Of a DNA stretch of 64,000 nucleotides, positions 53,065 to 61,565 are shown piece after piece. The stretch's first letter is position 1, and every line of letters begins with the position of its first letter. The DNA is from Clusia tigrina (Eukaryota; Arthropoda; Insecta; Diptera; Clusiidae). The notes beneath the pieces are model-generated. The model had not been told where the DNA came from, did not search any database, and worked only from the letters and a program-made list of their open reading frames with translations. The position numbers and the translations under genes are program-made. Location: contig OV050032.1 of NCBI GenBank assembly GCA_920105625.2, forward strand, positions 127,083,829 through 127,147,828, in the 5' to 3' direction.

Positions 53065-53069
53065 CTGCC
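53065..53069. other. target-site duplication CTGCC, left of BEL2
   Basis: CTGCC precedes TGTTCGCGCC and recurs at 61242-61246 after CCGCAACA. Confidence 0.92.
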
Positions 53070-53537
53070 TGTTCGCGCCGGAGCCCTCCTGACAACGGCT
53101 GCTGCCTGCGCACAGTCACCATGCAACTCTGAGCGGGGCTCAGTGCGGAGAGAATTCCCCTCATTGGGTCCCGCCAAAGTTGTGTGGCAGGCCGCAGCCA
53201 TCTTTATTTTTGGTGAGAGTGCTGACACAGGCAGCGGAGGAGAGCTGGTCGGCAATACTGCGTGCCGACGGCATTGGGATCTGTGCGCTCAACCAAGAAG
53301 GAGGTGCAAAATTTATTCTACAATATGAGTGTTTTCAAATTGTTCTGAAGAAAATTTGTGTGCTAATTAAAATATAATAAAGCAGCAATTATAATATTAC
53401 GATATAAAAATTTTTGCTTTTTACATATAAGCAAAGTGGTAAGAAATATCAAAAAAAAGGTAAAATATAGAAACTAAAGTAAAAAAAAGATAAAAAACTA
53501 CATATGGAGTCCGAACGGGATACTGGTCTCCGCAACA
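53070..53537 (+). repeat. BEL2 5' LTR (468 bp)
   Basis: TGTTCGCGCC to CTCCGCAACA, with TGTT/AACA ends. The first 210 bp (53070-53279) are GC-rich and have no counterpart before the 3' LTR. The last 258 bp (53280-53537) match 60984-61241. AATAAA is at 53376. Confidence 0.85.
53376..53381 (+). promoter_or_regulatory. AATAAA polyadenylation signal in BEL2 LTR
   Basis: AATATAATAAAGCAGC in the 5' LTR; the counterpart at 61080-61085 is also AATAAA. Confidence 0.5.
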
Positions 53538-53555
53538 TGGTCCTTCGAGCCGGAT
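53538..53555 (+). promoter_or_regulatory. primer-binding site complementary to tRNA-Tyr
   Basis: TGGTCCTTCGAGCCGGAT starts at the base after the LTR. Its reverse complement ATCCGGCTCGAAGGACCA matches the 3' end of animal tRNA-Tyr (T-arm, TCGAAGG acceptor strand, A, CCA), recognised from memory of tRNA-Tyr sequence. Confidence 0.85.
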
Positions 53556-54859
53556 TACAGCTGCGTCCGGTAAGTGTTTAATATTTATTTTTATTTAATA
53601 TATTATTAAACCATTTCTGTTTAATTGCAATATTGAACACATATTTTTGATTCGCCTTTTTTTTATCGCGTAATCCGGTTGAGTACGGTCGTCGCGGTAA
53701 ACGGTACATTTCCGTATCGTCACTTGTGTGAGTGTATGTGTGTGTGGATTCTTGCACAGCAGCAGGTACTGGAATTTACATTTTTAAATAAATTCTCAGC
53801 ACGGCCGCTGCGTAATTCGGTTCGCAGTCTGCAGCTCAAAGCGCTGCCGACGCCGGTTACGATAAGCTGTGTACAGCTGCTTGTGCGCAGATTTTTCCAC
53901 AGCCGCTGTGCATGCTATTGCCATTGCCGCTATCCGCTGTTCCATTGTGCATTCAATGCCCTACTTTTGAGTGTTGCTTTGTTCGTTGATACCAATTAAG
54001 GCGGGTGTCACACTCACAACTCTTGTGCGTCAGCTGTTCGAGTTATCCGTATTGCGTGCGTATATCGCCGCGTTGAAGTCACATCGTGATGCAAGTAAGC
54101 GGTGGGAGCATATTGTTCTTGCTTCTACATTGGCGTGGGGGTCTACAGCTCACTGCGCTGCCCAGAGCCTGGTTACTGTACGTTGTGCACCGTTGCTGAT
54201 GAACCGATAACTTACACCGTTGCCGGTAGTTTTTCCGTACTAACGGGTCAACAACTGTTAACGTGGTGGAGGATCGACACTTTCGGCACGAGTGCGGTGT
54301 AATTAGGTTCGCAGTCCGCAGCTCACAGCGCTGCCGACGCCTTTTTACAGTAAACCGTGTGCCAGCGGTGCTTGAACATCCCCATATTACGACGCTGAAA
54401 AATACGTACGCTCGTTGATCTCCGTACGTCACAGTTTTCGCAGCTCGCAGCGCTGCCAACTTGTACTACCTTTTTGTCTTTGATAACCCTGTATCGGTGA
54501 ACCCACGAGCGACGCAAGGTCCGGGTCACATACAGCAGCTCATAGCGCTGCGTTGGGTATCTCAAGTTGGGGTTATAATTCAATTTCCTTGTTTTTCAAT
54601 TGTAGTTGCTCAGTGCTGTCGTCATTGCCTAGGCTTCGCGTAGTTTCATTCCTACTGGGGATTGTCTTTACGTTGTGTGGACTCTTCAGTGAAAATAAGG
54701 CGGGTGTTATACCGGTCACGTCAGCAGGCCAACTGGGTACACATATAACTGGGTACACATATAACTGGGTGTGTCGACGTGAAGGTGTAGTGTTTTCCCG
54801 TGTTTTGCTTGCGTTTTGCCATCATTGAGCTGCGTTCTCAGGTCAAGCGGTCTGCAACT
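53556..54859 (+). other. BEL2 leader with recurring GCAGCTCA-GCGCTGCC motif
   Basis: Non-coding leader before gag. A motif of the form GCAGCTCAnAGCGCTGCC recurs at about 53831, 54147, 54317, 54439 and 54537. The first and third copies share a longer context, GGTTCGCAGTCTGCAGCTC against GGTTCGCAGTCCGCAGCTC. CAGC/GCTG halves could form short hairpins. A 16-bp direct repeat (AACTGGGTACACATAT) lies at 54731-54770. No gene was recognised. Confidence 0.65.
54731..54770 (+). repeat. 16-bp direct repeat in BEL2 leader
   Basis: AACTGGGTACACATAT starts at 54731 and 54747, with a partial third copy at 54763. Confidence 0.9.
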
Positions 54860-57800
54860 ATGCTGACTCCGCTGATAGACGCGGCTGATAGCCTGACCGC
54901 GTTTGTTATTGAGTTCGAGCGGAACTCTTCCACCCCTCAAAATCTTGAATATCTTCGCCTTGATCTGACTGAATTAGCAGACTTATGGCAGGCGTTGAAG
55001 GAGGCGAAGGCTGCAGCGGTCATTGAAGCGAACTTAGACGAGAAATGCGTAGCCATTAAGGAGTCTATACGGCAACGATTCGCAGCAAGTTTTGCCATGT
55101 ATAAACAGGGTCATGCTCGGATCAGTGGACTAATGCAATCCCTGACCGTCTCTTCAACGGTGCCTTCCGAGGCGTCGGCTGAGCTGTCTTCTCAATCCCA
55201 TACTATTCCGGTGCCTCCTTGTGATATTGAGATTTTCGGGGGGGAGTACTCCAAGTGGATCACCTTCCGTGATATGTTCACGGCGCTGTTCCTGCGGAAC
55301 GCTCGGTTATCTAACATCGAGCGGTTGTATCACCTGAGAACAAAGACTAGGGGGGAGGCGCGAGAAATCGTGGACCAATGCCAACTGACCAATAGCGGTT
55401 TTGATCAGGCGTGGGCGGGGCTTACTGCGCGATACGAAAATCGGCGCAAGCTCATTAATTGTCAGCTGAAGTCCCTATTCACAATGCGTACCATAGGCGA
55501 AGAAAGTGGGTCGGAGCTAAAGAGGCTGCAGCGGGAAGTTAGCAACTGCATTATGGCGTTGAGGGAGCTGTCGGTGGATGTAGGCAGTTGGGATCCAATT
55601 TTTATATACTGGAGTTCCATTCGGTTGCCGGAGAGGACCCTTTCTCTTTGGGAGCAGTCCCTTGCAGATCATGCGGATATACCGACTTGGGTGGCGATGG
55701 AGGAATTTCTCTCGAAACGGTTCCAAACTTTGGAGGCGGTCTCTGATGTCTGCCAGACGGATCACGCGCGGGAGTCTGGGGGGAATCGCTCAACACCACT
55801 CCGTAATAGCCACGTGCAGGCTCATCAGGCGAGGGTCAATCCGGAAGGGTGTAAGATATGTACACTACCAGGCCATCGGGTCTCCCACTGCTCTACTTTC
55901 ATCAACGCTGATGTATCAGAGCGATGGGGATGGGTAAATCGCTTCCACTTGTGCGTGAATTGTTTGAAGGGGGATCATCGTGTGTCAAATTGCACGAGTA
56001 AATACCGATGTTTTACGTGTCAAGAGCGGCACCATACTCTGCTGCACCGTGAGCCGCTCCCGAACCGGAGCATAAGAGCCCCACCACGCACGACGCCGCC
56101 TCGAGACAGACGATCATCCAACGGACGCAATGCGGCCACCACGTTGGCTCAACCTGCTACACCTTCCTTCGCCCACGCTGCACAGGTGGTACCCGCTATA
56201 GTCCAGGGACGATCCGGTCCATATCGAGCTCGAGGTCGGCTACCCAAACGTGTGCTTTTAGGTACCGCCATTATCCACGTATGGTATCAGGGAGTCAATT
56301 ACATGGCCCGTGCATTGATCGACCCTGGGTCGGAAGGGTCTTTCATCTCAGATCAGCTCCAACGACGCCTGCGACTCCCTACGCGTACCGTGCATGCCCA
56401 AGTGTCCGGGGTGAGCAATGTGGTGGCAGCTAACGTGACAAAAGCGTGCGATTTAATGTTAGGGTCACCTCTTGACAGTACTGTGCGGCTCCCGGTGTCA
56501 GCATTAGTACTGCCCACCTTGACCAGCGAATTACCCCGACTAGGGGTATCAACGCAACAATATGCCCAATTGGCCGGCTTACGACTGGCTGATCCAAGCC
56601 TTTCAAACTCTTCACAAGTTGACATTCTGATAGGGGGTGATTTATACCCGATGGTGATGCTTGATGGGTTGAAGCGTGGCGTTATTGGGTCATTAATTGC
56701 ACAGGAAACTGTATTTGGGTGGATCCTCACAGGACCCATGCCTGAGAACTCGACACAGACATTCTGTGCCAGAGTACAAGTTGAAACTGGCCACCCGGTC
56801 GAAGAGCTCTTGCAGAGATTCTGGGAGGTGGAGGAACCACCTAGGGAGAGACGTTTGTCGCCCGGTGATCAGGCTTGCCTGGATTTGTATTCCCGGACCA
56901 CTTACAGAGAGTCTTCTGGGCGGTATGTAGTAGAACTACCGTTCAAATCAAGGCACCTACCTGAGGAGTCGCTTGGGGCTTCTCGGCACATTGCGTTAAA
57001 GCAGTTCGAGCGCAATGAAGGTAGGTTACTTCGTAACCCTGAGCAGAAAGACCAATACGACTCCGTGGTACAGGAGTACTTGACTCTTGATCATATGGTC
57101 AAGGTCCCGCCTCCACCTTCAGGCGCTCTTGCTCATTATTATTTGCCTCATCATGCGGTAATGAAACCCGAGAGTACGTCCACCAAGCTGCGAGTGGTGT
57201 TCAATGCGTCTCAAGCAACCACCAGCACCCTCAGTTTGAATGATGTCTTATATACGGGTCCCACCTTGCAGGCTGACTTGACACAACTTATCGTGCGATG
57301 GCGAATGTTTCAGTTCGTCTTTAATGGGGATCTGCAAAAGATGTATCGGCAGATTAGAGTAGCTCCAAAGCACACCCCGTACCAGCGAATTGTTTTTAGG
57401 GCCTCTCCTGCAGCGCCAGTCTCCGATTACGAGTTACAAACGGTTACCTTCGGAGTCAACTGCGCACCTTACTTAGCGATTAGGACATTGGAACAGCTCG
57501 CGACGGATGTCGAGGAGGACCTACCCCTAGCAGCCCGGGTATTGCGTGAATGTATGTACGTGGACGACGCCTTGGTCGGCACACATGATGTAAACGCAGC
57601 AATACAGACTCGAGATGAGTTGATCCGTGCACTCGACTCTGCCGGCTTTTCCATGCGAAAGTGGACAGCTAATACGGAAGCCATTCTCTCCTCTTTGTCT
57701 CCGGACCACTTACTCCGAGAGGATTTTTTGCAGCTGGATGAAGCGAGTTTAACTAAGACACTAGGAATTCGGTGGAATGCAAAGACTGATCATTTCTACT

Positions 57801-58774
57801 TTCATCTCCAGCCCATTTGCTTCGACCCACGAGCCACCAAACGCAAGGTGCTATCGATTATAGCTCAACTGTTTGATCCAGCCGGATGGCTGGCACCTGT
57901 TGTGATCGTGGCCAAGATCTTGATGCAACAGATTTGGGGGGACAAAACTGACTGGGACGAATCGTTGACCCTCGCTTCATCCAGTCGTTGCAGAGAATTT
58001 TTCGGGGCATATGACGACATCTCGCAGATTCGAATTCCGCGCTGGGTGGGGTCTGCACCGGATGTAGATATCCAGGTCCATGCGTTTTGCGATGCTTCGC
58101 AAGCGGCATACGCCGCCGCGCTGTATGTGCGATGCCAGTGCGGCGATGCGGTCACGTCCCACTTATTAGTGGCTAAGTCGCGGGTAGCACCTCTTAAGAC
58201 GTTGTCCTTACCTCGCTTAGAACTCTGTGGCGCGGTATTGTTATCCGAGTTGGTGGCGGCACTTCAGACAAGGGTGGGAGTCACCTCCGGCAACTTGTTT
58301 TGTTGGACGGATTCGACCATAGTTTTGGCTTGGCTCCAGAAGTCCCCGCATACATGGAAAACCTTCGTAGCTAATCGGGTTACCACCATTTCAAGTAAAG
58401 TAGGTGTAGAATGTTGGAGACATGTCAGGTCTGCAGACAATCCGGCTGATCTTGCCAGTCGGGGGGTAACTCCAGCAGCACTTGTTCATAGTCATTTATG
58501 GTGGAATGGTCCGGGATGGCTTACCCACGACTCAAATTCCTGGCCTCAGCCTTCGAAAATCGCTAGTCCGGACGCCCTGGAGGAACAGCGCAACGTTACT
58601 TCGCATACAATCCAGGTCAAACAGCATGATGACTTGATGCTGCGTTTCTCGTCGTTGCCGCGAGCTCTGCGGGTTGTGTGCGTAACCACGCTAGGCGAAA
58701 GCTACGTGACCATGCCCCACCCCCGGGGTCGCCTATCACGACTGCAGAGATTGTTGCCGCTACACTGCTCGTAA
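54860..58774 (+). CDS. BEL/Pao gag-pol polyprotein (gag, protease, RT, RNase H)
   Basis: 1304 codons from ATG 54860; the frame is open 60 nt further upstream but only from GTG, so this ATG is preferred. Gag motif FGGEYSKWITFRDMF lies at about residues 125-140. Two zinc knuckles, CKICTLPGHRVSHC and CVNCLKGDHRVSNC, lie at about 331-381. The protease motif is LIDPGSEGSF at about 484-493, with Pro where DSG is usual. Reverse transcriptase runs from about 700, with NGDLQKMYRQIRV and YVDD at about 899-902. RNase H has HAFCDAS at about 1072, PRLELCGA, WTDSTIVLAW at about 1148 and DNPADLASRG at about 1195. After residue ~1270 the frame leaves homology through a frameshift near 58675, so integrase is in the next ORF. 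It is nearly full length for the family and the best-preserved coding region in the window. Confidence 0.93.
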   Translation: MLTPLIDAADSLTAFVIEFERNSSTPQNLEYLRLDLTELADLWQALKEAKAAAVIEANLDEKCVAIKESIRQRFAASFAMYKQGHARISGLMQSLTVSSTVPSEASAELSSQSHTIPVPPCDIEIFGGEYSKWITFRDMFTALFLRNARLSNIERLYHLRTKTRGEAREIVDQCQLTNSGFDQAWAGLTARYENRRKLINCQLKSLFTMRTIGEESGSELKRLQREVSNCIMALRELSVDVGSWDPIFIYWSSIRLPERTLSLWEQSLADHADIPTWVAMEEFLSKRFQTLEAVSDVCQTDHARESGGNRSTPLRNSHVQAHQARVNPEGCKICTLPGHRVSHCSTFINADVSERWGWVNRFHLCVNCLKGDHRVSNCTSKYRCFTCQERHHTLLHREPLPNRSIRAPPRTTPPRDRRSSNGRNAATTLAQPATPSFAHAAQVVPAIVQGRSGPYRARGRLPKRVLLGTAIIHVWYQGVNYMARALIDPGSEGSFISDQLQRRLRLPTRTVHAQVSGVSNVVAANVTKACDLMLGSPLDSTVRLPVSALVLPTLTSELPRLGVSTQQYAQLAGLRLADPSLSNSSQVDILIGGDLYPMVMLDGLKRGVIGSLIAQETVFGWILTGPMPENSTQTFCARVQVETGHPVEELLQRFWEVEEPPRERRLSPGDQACLDLYSRTTYRESSGRYVVELPFKSRHLPEESLGASRHIALKQFERNEGRLLRNPEQKDQYDSVVQEYLTLDHMVKVPPPPSGALAHYYLPHHAVMKPESTSTKLRVVFNASQATTSTLSLNDVLYTGPTLQADLTQLIVRWRMFQFVFNGDLQKMYRQIRVAPKHTPYQRIVFRASPAAPVSDYELQTVTFGVNCAPYLAIRTLEQLATDVEEDLPLAARVLRECMYVDDALVGTHDVNAAIQTRDELIRALDSAGFSMRKWTANTEAILSSLSPDHLLREDFLQLDEASLTKTLGIRWNAKTDHFYFHLQPICFDPRATKRKVLSIIAQLFDPAGWLAPVVIVAKILMQQIWGDKTDWDESLTLASSSRCREFFGAYDDISQIRIPRWVGSAPDVDIQVHAFCDASQAAYAAALYVRCQCGDAVTSHLLVAKSRVAPLKTLSLPRLELCGAVLLSELVAALQTRVGVTSGNLFCWTDSTIVLAWLQKSPHTWKTFVANRVTTISSKVGVECWRHVRSADNPADLASRGVTPAALVHSHLWWNGPGWLTHDSNSWPQPSKIASPDALEEQRNVTSHTIQVKQHDDLMLRFSSLPRALRVVCVTTLGESYVTMPHPRGRLSRLQRLLPLHCS

Positions 58775-60123
58775 CGACCATAACGCAGCAGATGTACTAC
58801 CCCGAGGAGTATGGATGCCTGCAGAACGGGCAACCCATTTCCAGCTCGAGTTCTCTGCTCACCTTGAACCCCTTCCTTCATTCCGATGGGTCGATTCGAG
58901 TGAATGGACGCCTAGCGCATTCCACTCAGATCCCGTTCTCCGAACGGCACCCACAAATTTTGCCGTACAACGGACAGTTTACACGACTGCTCGTTGAGTT
59001 CATCCATCAAATCTCTTTGCATGGGGGAAATCAGCTTATGCTTCGGCTCCTTCGAACGCAATATTGGGTTCCACGCGCAAAAGTTTTAGTCAAAGGTACC
59101 ATTTTACGGTGTAAAACTTGCCTGGTAGAAAAGAAACGTAGATTGAGCCAGATCATGGCGCCTTTGCCCCCTGAACGCACCACCCTGTCTCGTCCTTTCG
59201 CCACCGCGGGGGTGGATTTTGCGGGTCCCTTTGAAATTAAAACGTTTCAAGGGCGGGGGTATAAAATGACAAAAGGCTACGTGTGCATCTTTGTGTGTTT
59301 CGCCACCAAGGCCGCCCATTTAGAAGCTACCACGGATTTAACTACCCAGGCTTTTTTAGCCGCCCTGTCTAGATTCATTGGACGACGGGGGTGCCCAGCT
59401 AACATTTATTCCGACAATGGAAAGAATTTTGTGGGAGCAGAAAAGGTAGTGCGCATGGAGTTCGCACGTGTGATTCGAGAAGCTAAGGACCAGGCGACCA
59501 CGCAGCATTGGTTTCACCAATTGAAATGGCATTTTATTCCTCCAAACGCTCCCCATATGGGAGGACTGTGGGAAGCCGCAGTAAAGAGCTTCAAACACCA
59601 TTTCAAACGAGTGGGTGGGCAGATCCGGTATACGTATGAGGAGTTAGCAACGGTACTAGCCCGCGTCGAGGCATGCCTGAATTCTCGACCGATTAGCGCA
59701 CTCAGTGACGATCCCGACGACCTCCAACCACTTACACCAGGGCACTTTCTAGTAGGGGGACCACTTCTTGCACCAGCCGTCTCGGAGGAGACAACCCCTT
59801 TTCTTTCTATTCTTAATCGATGGCGTAGGCTTCAAGTTCTCTCCCAGCAGTTCTCAGTACGTTGGAAACATGAGTATCTTCTGGAGTGCCAGCGCAGGAC
59901 AAAGTGGAAGACTATCCAAGATAATGCAGTTAACAGAGATCTGGTGGTACTGCAGGATGACCACGTTGCACCAAACGAATGGCGATTGGGAAGGATCACT
60001 GAGGTTCACCCGGACTCAGACGGCAGAGTGCGAGTCGCGAAAGTGCGGACAGCACGCGGAACCGTTACGAGGCCCGTCACCAAGATGGTTCTACTCCCTC
60101 GAGCGGGAGTGCAGGCTGAGTAA
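58678..60123 (+). CDS. BEL/Pao integrase part of pol (frameshifted)
   Basis: 481 codons in the -1 frame relative to gag-pol and overlapping it by about 100 nt. The nominal GTG start is not meaningful; homology joins the upstream frame near 58675. Pre-integrase linker GSIRVNGRLAHS lies at about residues 70-81. The HHCC finger is FIHQISLHGG and RCKTC (about 107-144). The catalytic core is GVDFAGPF (first Asp), YSDNGKNFVG (second Asp) and MGGLWEAAVKSFK (Glu). LTPGHFLVGGPLL then leads to a C-terminal domain ending in TRPVTKMVLLP. The DDE set is complete. Integrase inserts the cDNA into the host genome. The frameshift probably abolishes normal expression. Programmed shifting is possible but is not usual in this family. 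Confidence 0.93.
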   Translation: MRNHARRKLRDHAPPPGSPITTAEIVAATLLVTTITQQMYYPEEYGCLQNGQPISSSSSLLTLNPFLHSDGSIRVNGRLAHSTQIPFSERHPQILPYNGQFTRLLVEFIHQISLHGGNQLMLRLLRTQYWVPRAKVLVKGTILRCKTCLVEKKRRLSQIMAPLPPERTTLSRPFATAGVDFAGPFEIKTFQGRGYKMTKGYVCIFVCFATKAAHLEATTDLTTQAFLAALSRFIGRRGCPANIYSDNGKNFVGAEKVVRMEFARVIREAKDQATTQHWFHQLKWHFIPPNAPHMGGLWEAAVKSFKHHFKRVGGQIRYTYEELATVLARVEACLNSRPISALSDDPDDLQPLTPGHFLVGGPLLAPAVSEETTPFLSILNRWRRLQVLSQQFSVRWKHEYLLECQRRTKWKTIQDNAVNRDLVVLQDDHVAPNEWRLGRITEVHPDSDGRVRVAKVRTARGTVTRPVTKMVLLPRAGVQAE

Positions 60124-60262
60124 TCCCGGCATACGGTCTTATGGTCGTTTCCGTAGCTAGTCCCATTCTTTGTAGCCTCTAGTTTGTAGCCTTTCCTGTT
60201 TGTATGTATACCTCGGTTCTTCCATGGAATCACTAGCCTTCCTCGTAAAACGGTAGCAGTAG
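60124..60262 (+). other. BEL2 region after pol stop
   Basis: 139 bp with no recognisable gene, ending at the in-frame TAG 60260-60262 that precedes the second gag-like frame. Confidence 0.6.
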
Positions 60263-61081
60263 ATCTCGCCTGGCTATGCCACGGGACAGAATTGTAGTAC
60301 TCTACGTAGTCTTGAAGAAGTTATATTTCCTACCAGTAGCATCCTAACCTCTATTACTAGCCTTCTCGTAAGCACATGCCTAATTATAAAATTTGATTTT
60401 CCACAGAACTTCCCATCGTGCCGAGCTGACTGGCGTGGAAGACGCTACATCGGGCCGTGCCTTACCTGTGCTCCGAGGGTACAGTTGGTGTTCCCAGCCC
60501 CCGTGATGCTACAGGGGTCTGCAACACACCGCACTCCGGGAGCAGTGGCGCCGTCTCGCGCCCACGATGACCAGCTTGAGTCCACCACTACAGCGGCAGT
60601 TTCGCCATCGCGCCCCCGAGCCCGGTCTGCACCACCTGCCGCGCGTTCGCGACCGATGGGGCCGATGAGCGTCCGCCGCCTTCCCAATCAGGGGTCCACG
60701 CCAGGGAGCGTTGCACCACGGACGCCCCATCCGATGTCCCGCGCCGCAGTGGAGGCTGCGACATCTCGCGCCCCACTGGTGGCTGCGACAGCCCAAAAAC
60801 CAGCGGCAGTCGTGCACCCGACAGCGGCTCCACAACGCCCGTGCGAGATGTGCAAGCGCTGGGGGCACACCATCGCAGTGTGCAGGGCGTTCCTTTCCTT
60901 GTCCTCGCGGCGCAGGAGAGACGCGGCCGCAAAGCGGAAACTATGTTTCGTGTGCCTGGGGGTGAAACACTTCACCCCCAGGCTCTGTGCGCTCAACCAA
61001 GAAGGAGGTGCAAAATTTATTCTACAATATGAGTGTTTTCAAATTGTTCTGAAGAAAATTTGTGTGCTAATTAAAATATAA
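60263..61081 (+). pseudogene. second gag-like zinc-knuckle frame, 3' of pol, reading into the LTR
   Basis: An open frame of 273 codons. The first ATG is at 60506, so the upstream part may be non-coding. From about 60420 it is strikingly GC-rich against an AT-rich surround. It encodes a Pro/Arg/Ala-rich stretch, then two knuckles, CEMCKRWGHTIAVC (from 60842) and CFVCLGVKHFTPRLC, separated by about 21 residues with the pattern CRAF-L-R-LCF typical of BEL gag. The last Cys codon (60986-60988) already lies in the LTR-shared sequence, and the frame ends at 61081 inside the LTR. No capsid domain is present. It looks like the 3' end of gag from another BEL family captured by recombination. A sequence TTTTCCACAG at about 60396 resembles a 3' splice site but lies within the open frame. 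Confidence 0.7.
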
Positions 61082-61241
61082 TAAATCAGCAATTATAATA
61101 TTACGATATAAAAATTTTAGCTTTTTACATATAAGATAAGTGGTAAGAAATATCAAAAAAAAGGTAAAATATAGAAACTAAAGTAAAAAAAAGATAAAAA
61201 ACTACATATGGAGTCCGAACGGGATACTGGTCTCCGCAACA
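60984..61241 (+). repeat. BEL2 3' LTR, shared 258 bp only
   Basis: Aligns without gaps to 53280-53537 with about 4 mismatches, and ends CTCCGCAACA next to the CTGCC duplication. Sequence matching the first 210 bp of the 5' LTR is absent; the gag-like GC-rich sequence is there instead. Confidence 0.9.
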
Positions 61242-61246
61242 CTGCC
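61242..61246. other. target-site duplication CTGCC, right of BEL2
   Basis: Continues into TATATATAGAGTG of the satellite monomer. Confidence 0.92.
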
Positions 61247-61366
61247 TATATATAGAGTGAAAATATACATGTTAAATTTGTGTTTCATTTTGCTGCCAGG
61301 ATTTACTTTTAACAATTGTACCACCATTTACAACAGATCTGAATATTTATAACATCTAATGGAGAC
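61242..61366 (+). repeat. satellite remnant between BEL2 and the last LTR element
   Basis: A partial monomer of the subtype TTTTAACAATTGTACCACCATTTAC, also present at about 46371, 48974 and 50707. It is cut at TAATGGAGAC by the next element. Confidence 0.95.
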
Positions 61367-61536
61367 TGTTGTGAGTTAGAATCAAGCTACTTACGCGTAT
61401 GTTGGGGTCCTCGTGTCTGCTTGTCGGCGAGAGCGACGTCCTGTCGCAGTTCTTCCGGGCGCGTGGCTGCAAAATCAAGAACCCTAACGTAAAGTACAAA
61501 CACTTTCACTTTTCAGTTTTTAAAACACAAGAGAGC

Positions 61537-61542
61537 TTTATT
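61537..61542 (-). promoter_or_regulatory. AATAAA polyadenylation signal in LTR
   Basis: AAGAATAAAGCTC on the minus strand, just downstream of the TATA box. A signal in or near a short R region would give this spacing. Confidence 0.55.
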
Positions 61543-61557
61543 CTTAAAATGCTAGTT

Positions 61558-61565
61558 CTTATATA
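61558..61565 (-). promoter_or_regulatory. TATA box in LTR
   Basis: TATATAAG on the minus strand, about 310 bp from the LTR start and 15 nt before AATAAA. Confidence 0.6.

Larger units (their letters stand above)
40567..53069 (+). repeat. 174-bp satellite array, right arm
   Basis: About 72 monomers in the same orientation as the left arm, with partly different subtypes: AAACGTTTTTGTG, GGGTGAATATATCC, TTTTTGCAATTG with CAGCAGATCTG, and CTAAGGGAGAC. Shortened monomers include one lacking 8 bp at about 41261 and a recurring unit lacking 12 bp (AACATTTTGATTATGAAAC at 47488, 50091 and 51824). It ends at the BEL2 insertion. Confidence 0.97.
53070..61241 (+). mobile_element. BEL/Pao LTR retrotransposon BEL2, nearly intact gag-pol
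   Basis: An 8172-bp plus-strand element flanked by perfect CTGCC duplications in satellite. Layout: 468-bp 5' LTR, tRNA-Tyr primer site directly adjacent, 1.3-kb leader, gag-pol ORF 54860-58774, integrase frame to 60123, a GC-rich second gag-like frame, and 258 bp of 3' LTR. The domain order gag, protease, reverse transcriptase, RNase H, integrase and the motif set are those of BEL/Pao. The comparable LTR part differs at about 4 of 258 positions, so the insertion is young. It is probably inactivated by one pol frameshift and by the mismatched 3' U3. Confidence 0.95.

Noticed and set aside
52935..53255. 106-codon minus-strand frame crossing the satellite/BEL2 boundary
   Set aside because: It joins satellite to LTR U3 across an insertion point, so it is accidental.
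53679..54583. Short frames on both strands in the BEL2 leader
   Set aside because: No conserved motifs; the composition reflects the GCAGCTC/GCGCTGCC repeats.
60390..60410. Spliced env mRNA acceptor in BEL2
   Set aside because: TTTTCCACAG looks like an acceptor, but it lies inside a continuous open frame and the downstream sequence is gag-like, not env-like; noted only as something to test.
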